Shown piece after piece: positions 5,824-7,137 of a stretch of 7,137 bases of DNA. The stretch is taken from NCBI GenBank assembly GCA_009776385.1, contig WRFT01000095.1, forward strand, positions 1-7,137, given 5' to 3'. This DNA comes from Clostridia bacterium. GTDB lineage: Bacteria > Bacillota > Clostridia > Christensenellales > Aristaeellaceae. Every line of letters starts with the position of its first letter. The stretch's first letter is position 1. Below the pieces are notes generated by a model. That model ran no database searches and was not told the origin of the DNA. It saw nothing but the letters and a program-made list of their open reading frames with translations. A program made the translations under genes and the position numbers.

Positions 5824-7137
5824 TTATACAACGACTTCCTTGCCCGATATGTACAGCTTCAGCCCCGCTTCCCCTTCCAGCCGCTCCACCTTCGCGCCGC
5901 CCTGCGTGACGGTCAGGCGCAGAAAACGGCCTTGAAGATAAAAATGCATACGAATCGATTGAAAGCGTTCGGGAAGCCACGGGTCAATGCACATATACCC
6001 CTGCGAGTTAAAGCCCGCACCGCAAAAGCCATAGAACACCGTGCACCACGCGCCGCCGGCGCCGGCGGCATGCAGCCCATGCACGGCGTTACCCTGGTTA
6101 TCGGCTAAATCAACCATAACGGTGCGGGAGAAATTAGCGTAAGCCTTGTCATGCTGACCGGTTTTCGCGCCCATCAGCGCATAGGTGCTCGGCCCGAGCG
6201 ATGATTTATGCATGGTTCGTTTTTCATAGTAGCTGTAGTTTTCTTTCATCGTTTCCAAAGTGAATAACTCACCCAACAAATGCATCAGCATCACGACATC
6301 GGCTTGTTTAAGCAACGTGTATTGATTCAACGCGGCAATATCCACATCCGGCGGCCATATGGGCATGCTTTTATCGTCGAACGCCTCGATTACCCGATCT
6401 TCCAGTTTAAAGTACCCATCGAACTGTTCAATCAACATGCCGTCATCACTTCTGGGTATATATATCTTTTGGGCTGTTTCTTCCCACGACGCCATTTCGG
6501 ATACCGTCTCCGGGTTCGCGTTTCCGAGTGTATGAGCGCATTGTAGCGCATAGCGGATATTCCATTGGGCCAGCGCGTTGGTAAAGGCATTGTTATTGAC
6601 ATGTTCATGAAACTCATCAGGGCCGATAACCCCGTTGATCTCATAACGATCCTTCGCTTGATTGTATTCCAGCCGTGATATCCAAAACCTCGCGGTTTCA
6701 TAGATGATCTCTGCGGCACGGTCCGTTAAGAAACGCCTGTCGCCTGTGGCGCGAATGTATTCGCGCAGCGCGTAGGCAACATCGCCTGTGATATGCAGTT
6801 CGATATCGCCTGTCCATATACGCGCCTTATTGCCTTTATAGTCAAAGCCCCACGTGGGCGTTTCCTCCGTGCCCGCCTCGGCGGACTCCCACGCGTAGCG
6901 AGCGCCCTTGTAATGGCCAAGCGCCGCGTTCTTACGCGCTCCATCCAGTGTATGATAACGGTAACTAAGGAGCGTTCGCGCGTGTTCCGGCAGGGCATAG
7001 ATGAAAAACGGAAGCATAAACACCTCTGTATCCCAAAACACATGCCCCATATAGCCTTCACCATGCAAGCCTTTCGCGCCGATGGAAACATGCTCATCCG
7101 CAGGGTTGACGCAGCACATCAACGCATAGATGCCAAA
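5824..7137 (-). CDS. GH65-family glycoside phosphorylase, kojibiose phosphorylase-like (N-terminus missing at window edge)
   Basis: The minus-strand frame is open to the right edge, showing the C-terminal 437 residues of a protein normally of about 750-790. GH65 phosphorylases use inorganic phosphate to split alpha-glucosidic disaccharides or oligosaccharides, releasing beta-glucose 1-phosphate in the cytoplasm. Visible (alpha/alpha)6-barrel motifs are HVFWDTEVFMLPFF, YHTLDGARKNA, WESAEAGTEETP, RIWTGDIELHITGDVAYA, and GVIGPDEFHEHVNNNA with the general acid Glu encoded at 6613-6615. Phosphate-site elements LLKQADVV, TMHKSSLGPS and GLHAAGAGGAW also remain, followed by the small C-terminal beta domain. 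The RIWTGDIE wording is more like kojibiose- or nigerose-type enzymes than maltose phosphorylase, but substrate is uncertain. HGLHAAGAGG replaces the common DGIHAASMGG. The TTG/ATG codons near 7117-7122 are internal, since conserved sequence (FGIYAL) continues upstream. It converges on GH127 with a 20-bp gap and no hairpin terminator. Confidence 0.92.
   Translation of the reverse strand, partial: FGIYALMCCVNPADEHVSIGAKGLHGEGYMGHVFWDTEVFMLPFFIYALPEHARTLLSYRYHTLDGARKNAALGHYKGARYAWESAEAGTEETPTWGFDYKGNKARIWTGDIELHITGDVAYALREYIRATGDRRFLTDRAAEIIYETARFWISRLEYNQAKDRYEINGVIGPDEFHEHVNNNAFTNALAQWNIRYALQCAHTLGNANPETVSEMASWEETAQKIYIPRSDDGMLIEQFDGYFKLEDRVIEAFDDKSMPIWPPDVDIAALNQYTLLKQADVVMLMHLLGELFTLETMKENYSYYEKRTMHKSSLGPSTYALMGAKTGQHDKAYANFSRTVMVDLADNQGNAVHGLHAAGAGGAWCTVFYGFCGAGFNSQGYMCIDPWLPERFQSIRMHFYLQGRFLRLTVTQGGAKVERLEGEAGLKLYISGKEVVV

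Noticed and set aside
5734..6108. Plus-strand open frame of 124 codons across the GH127 end and opposite GH65
   Set aside because: It starts inside GH127 and reads antisense to the conserved GH65 C-terminal domain; no supporting signals.
7117..7122. Translation start of GH65 at TTG or ATG near the right edge
   Set aside because: The reading frame and family-like sequence continue to the edge, and the visible part is only the C-terminal half of a GH65 enzyme.

Overview
The window looks like chromosomal DNA from a low-to-mid GC Gram-positive bacterium, most likely a member of Clostridia (Bacillota) of the gut or anaerobic-digester kind. This is inferred from strong AGGAGG-type ribosome binding sites, sigma-A-like promoters, a roughly balanced base composition, an RlmD/RumA-type rRNA methyltransferase, a DUF4349 membrane protein, and intracellular GH127 and GH65 sugar enzymes. 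No species can be named from the sequence alone. There are no insertion sequences, CRISPR arrays, tRNA or rRNA genes.

Layout. (1) Positions 1-1496, minus strand: a two-gene unit, a DUF4349 membrane protein followed 18 bp later by a Gfo/Idh/MocA-family oxidoreductase that runs off the left edge. (2) 1497-1767: a divergent intergenic region. It carries a plausible minus-strand promoter and, on the plus strand, a set of nested complementary segments ending in seven T residues just before the ribosome binding site of the next gene. This is a candidate structured leader or small RNA. (3) 1768-3114, plus: rlmD, 23S rRNA uridine C5-methyltransferase, complete. (4) 3257-3943, plus: a small secreted protein with its own good promoter and two similar beta-rich halves. 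(5) 3944-4081: a cluster of overlapping palindromes, a strong hairpin terminator, and an AraR-like palindrome over a possible -10 box. (6) 4082-5803, plus: a cytoplasmic GH127 beta-L-arabinofuranosidase-like enzyme with an intact Glu/Cys zinc-site pattern. (7) 5824 to the right edge, minus: the C-terminal part of a GH65 glycoside phosphorylase (kojibiose phosphorylase-like), convergent with GH127 and separated by only 20 bp.

Functional reading. The right half is part of a carbohydrate-use locus: GH127 would release L-arabinose from beta-linked arabinofuranosides, and GH65 would phosphorolyse an alpha-glucoside. Both appear cytoplasmic, so they would depend on transporters outside the window. 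The partial oxidoreductase could act on a sugar or polyol, but nothing ties it to the other two. rlmD is housekeeping. The DUF4349 protein and the secreted protein are envelope proteins of unknown role. The points most worth checking are the possible rlmD leader RNA (1577-1755), the AraR-like site before GH127 and the palindrome cluster at 3952-3998. I see no clear evidence of a wholly new multi-gene system.
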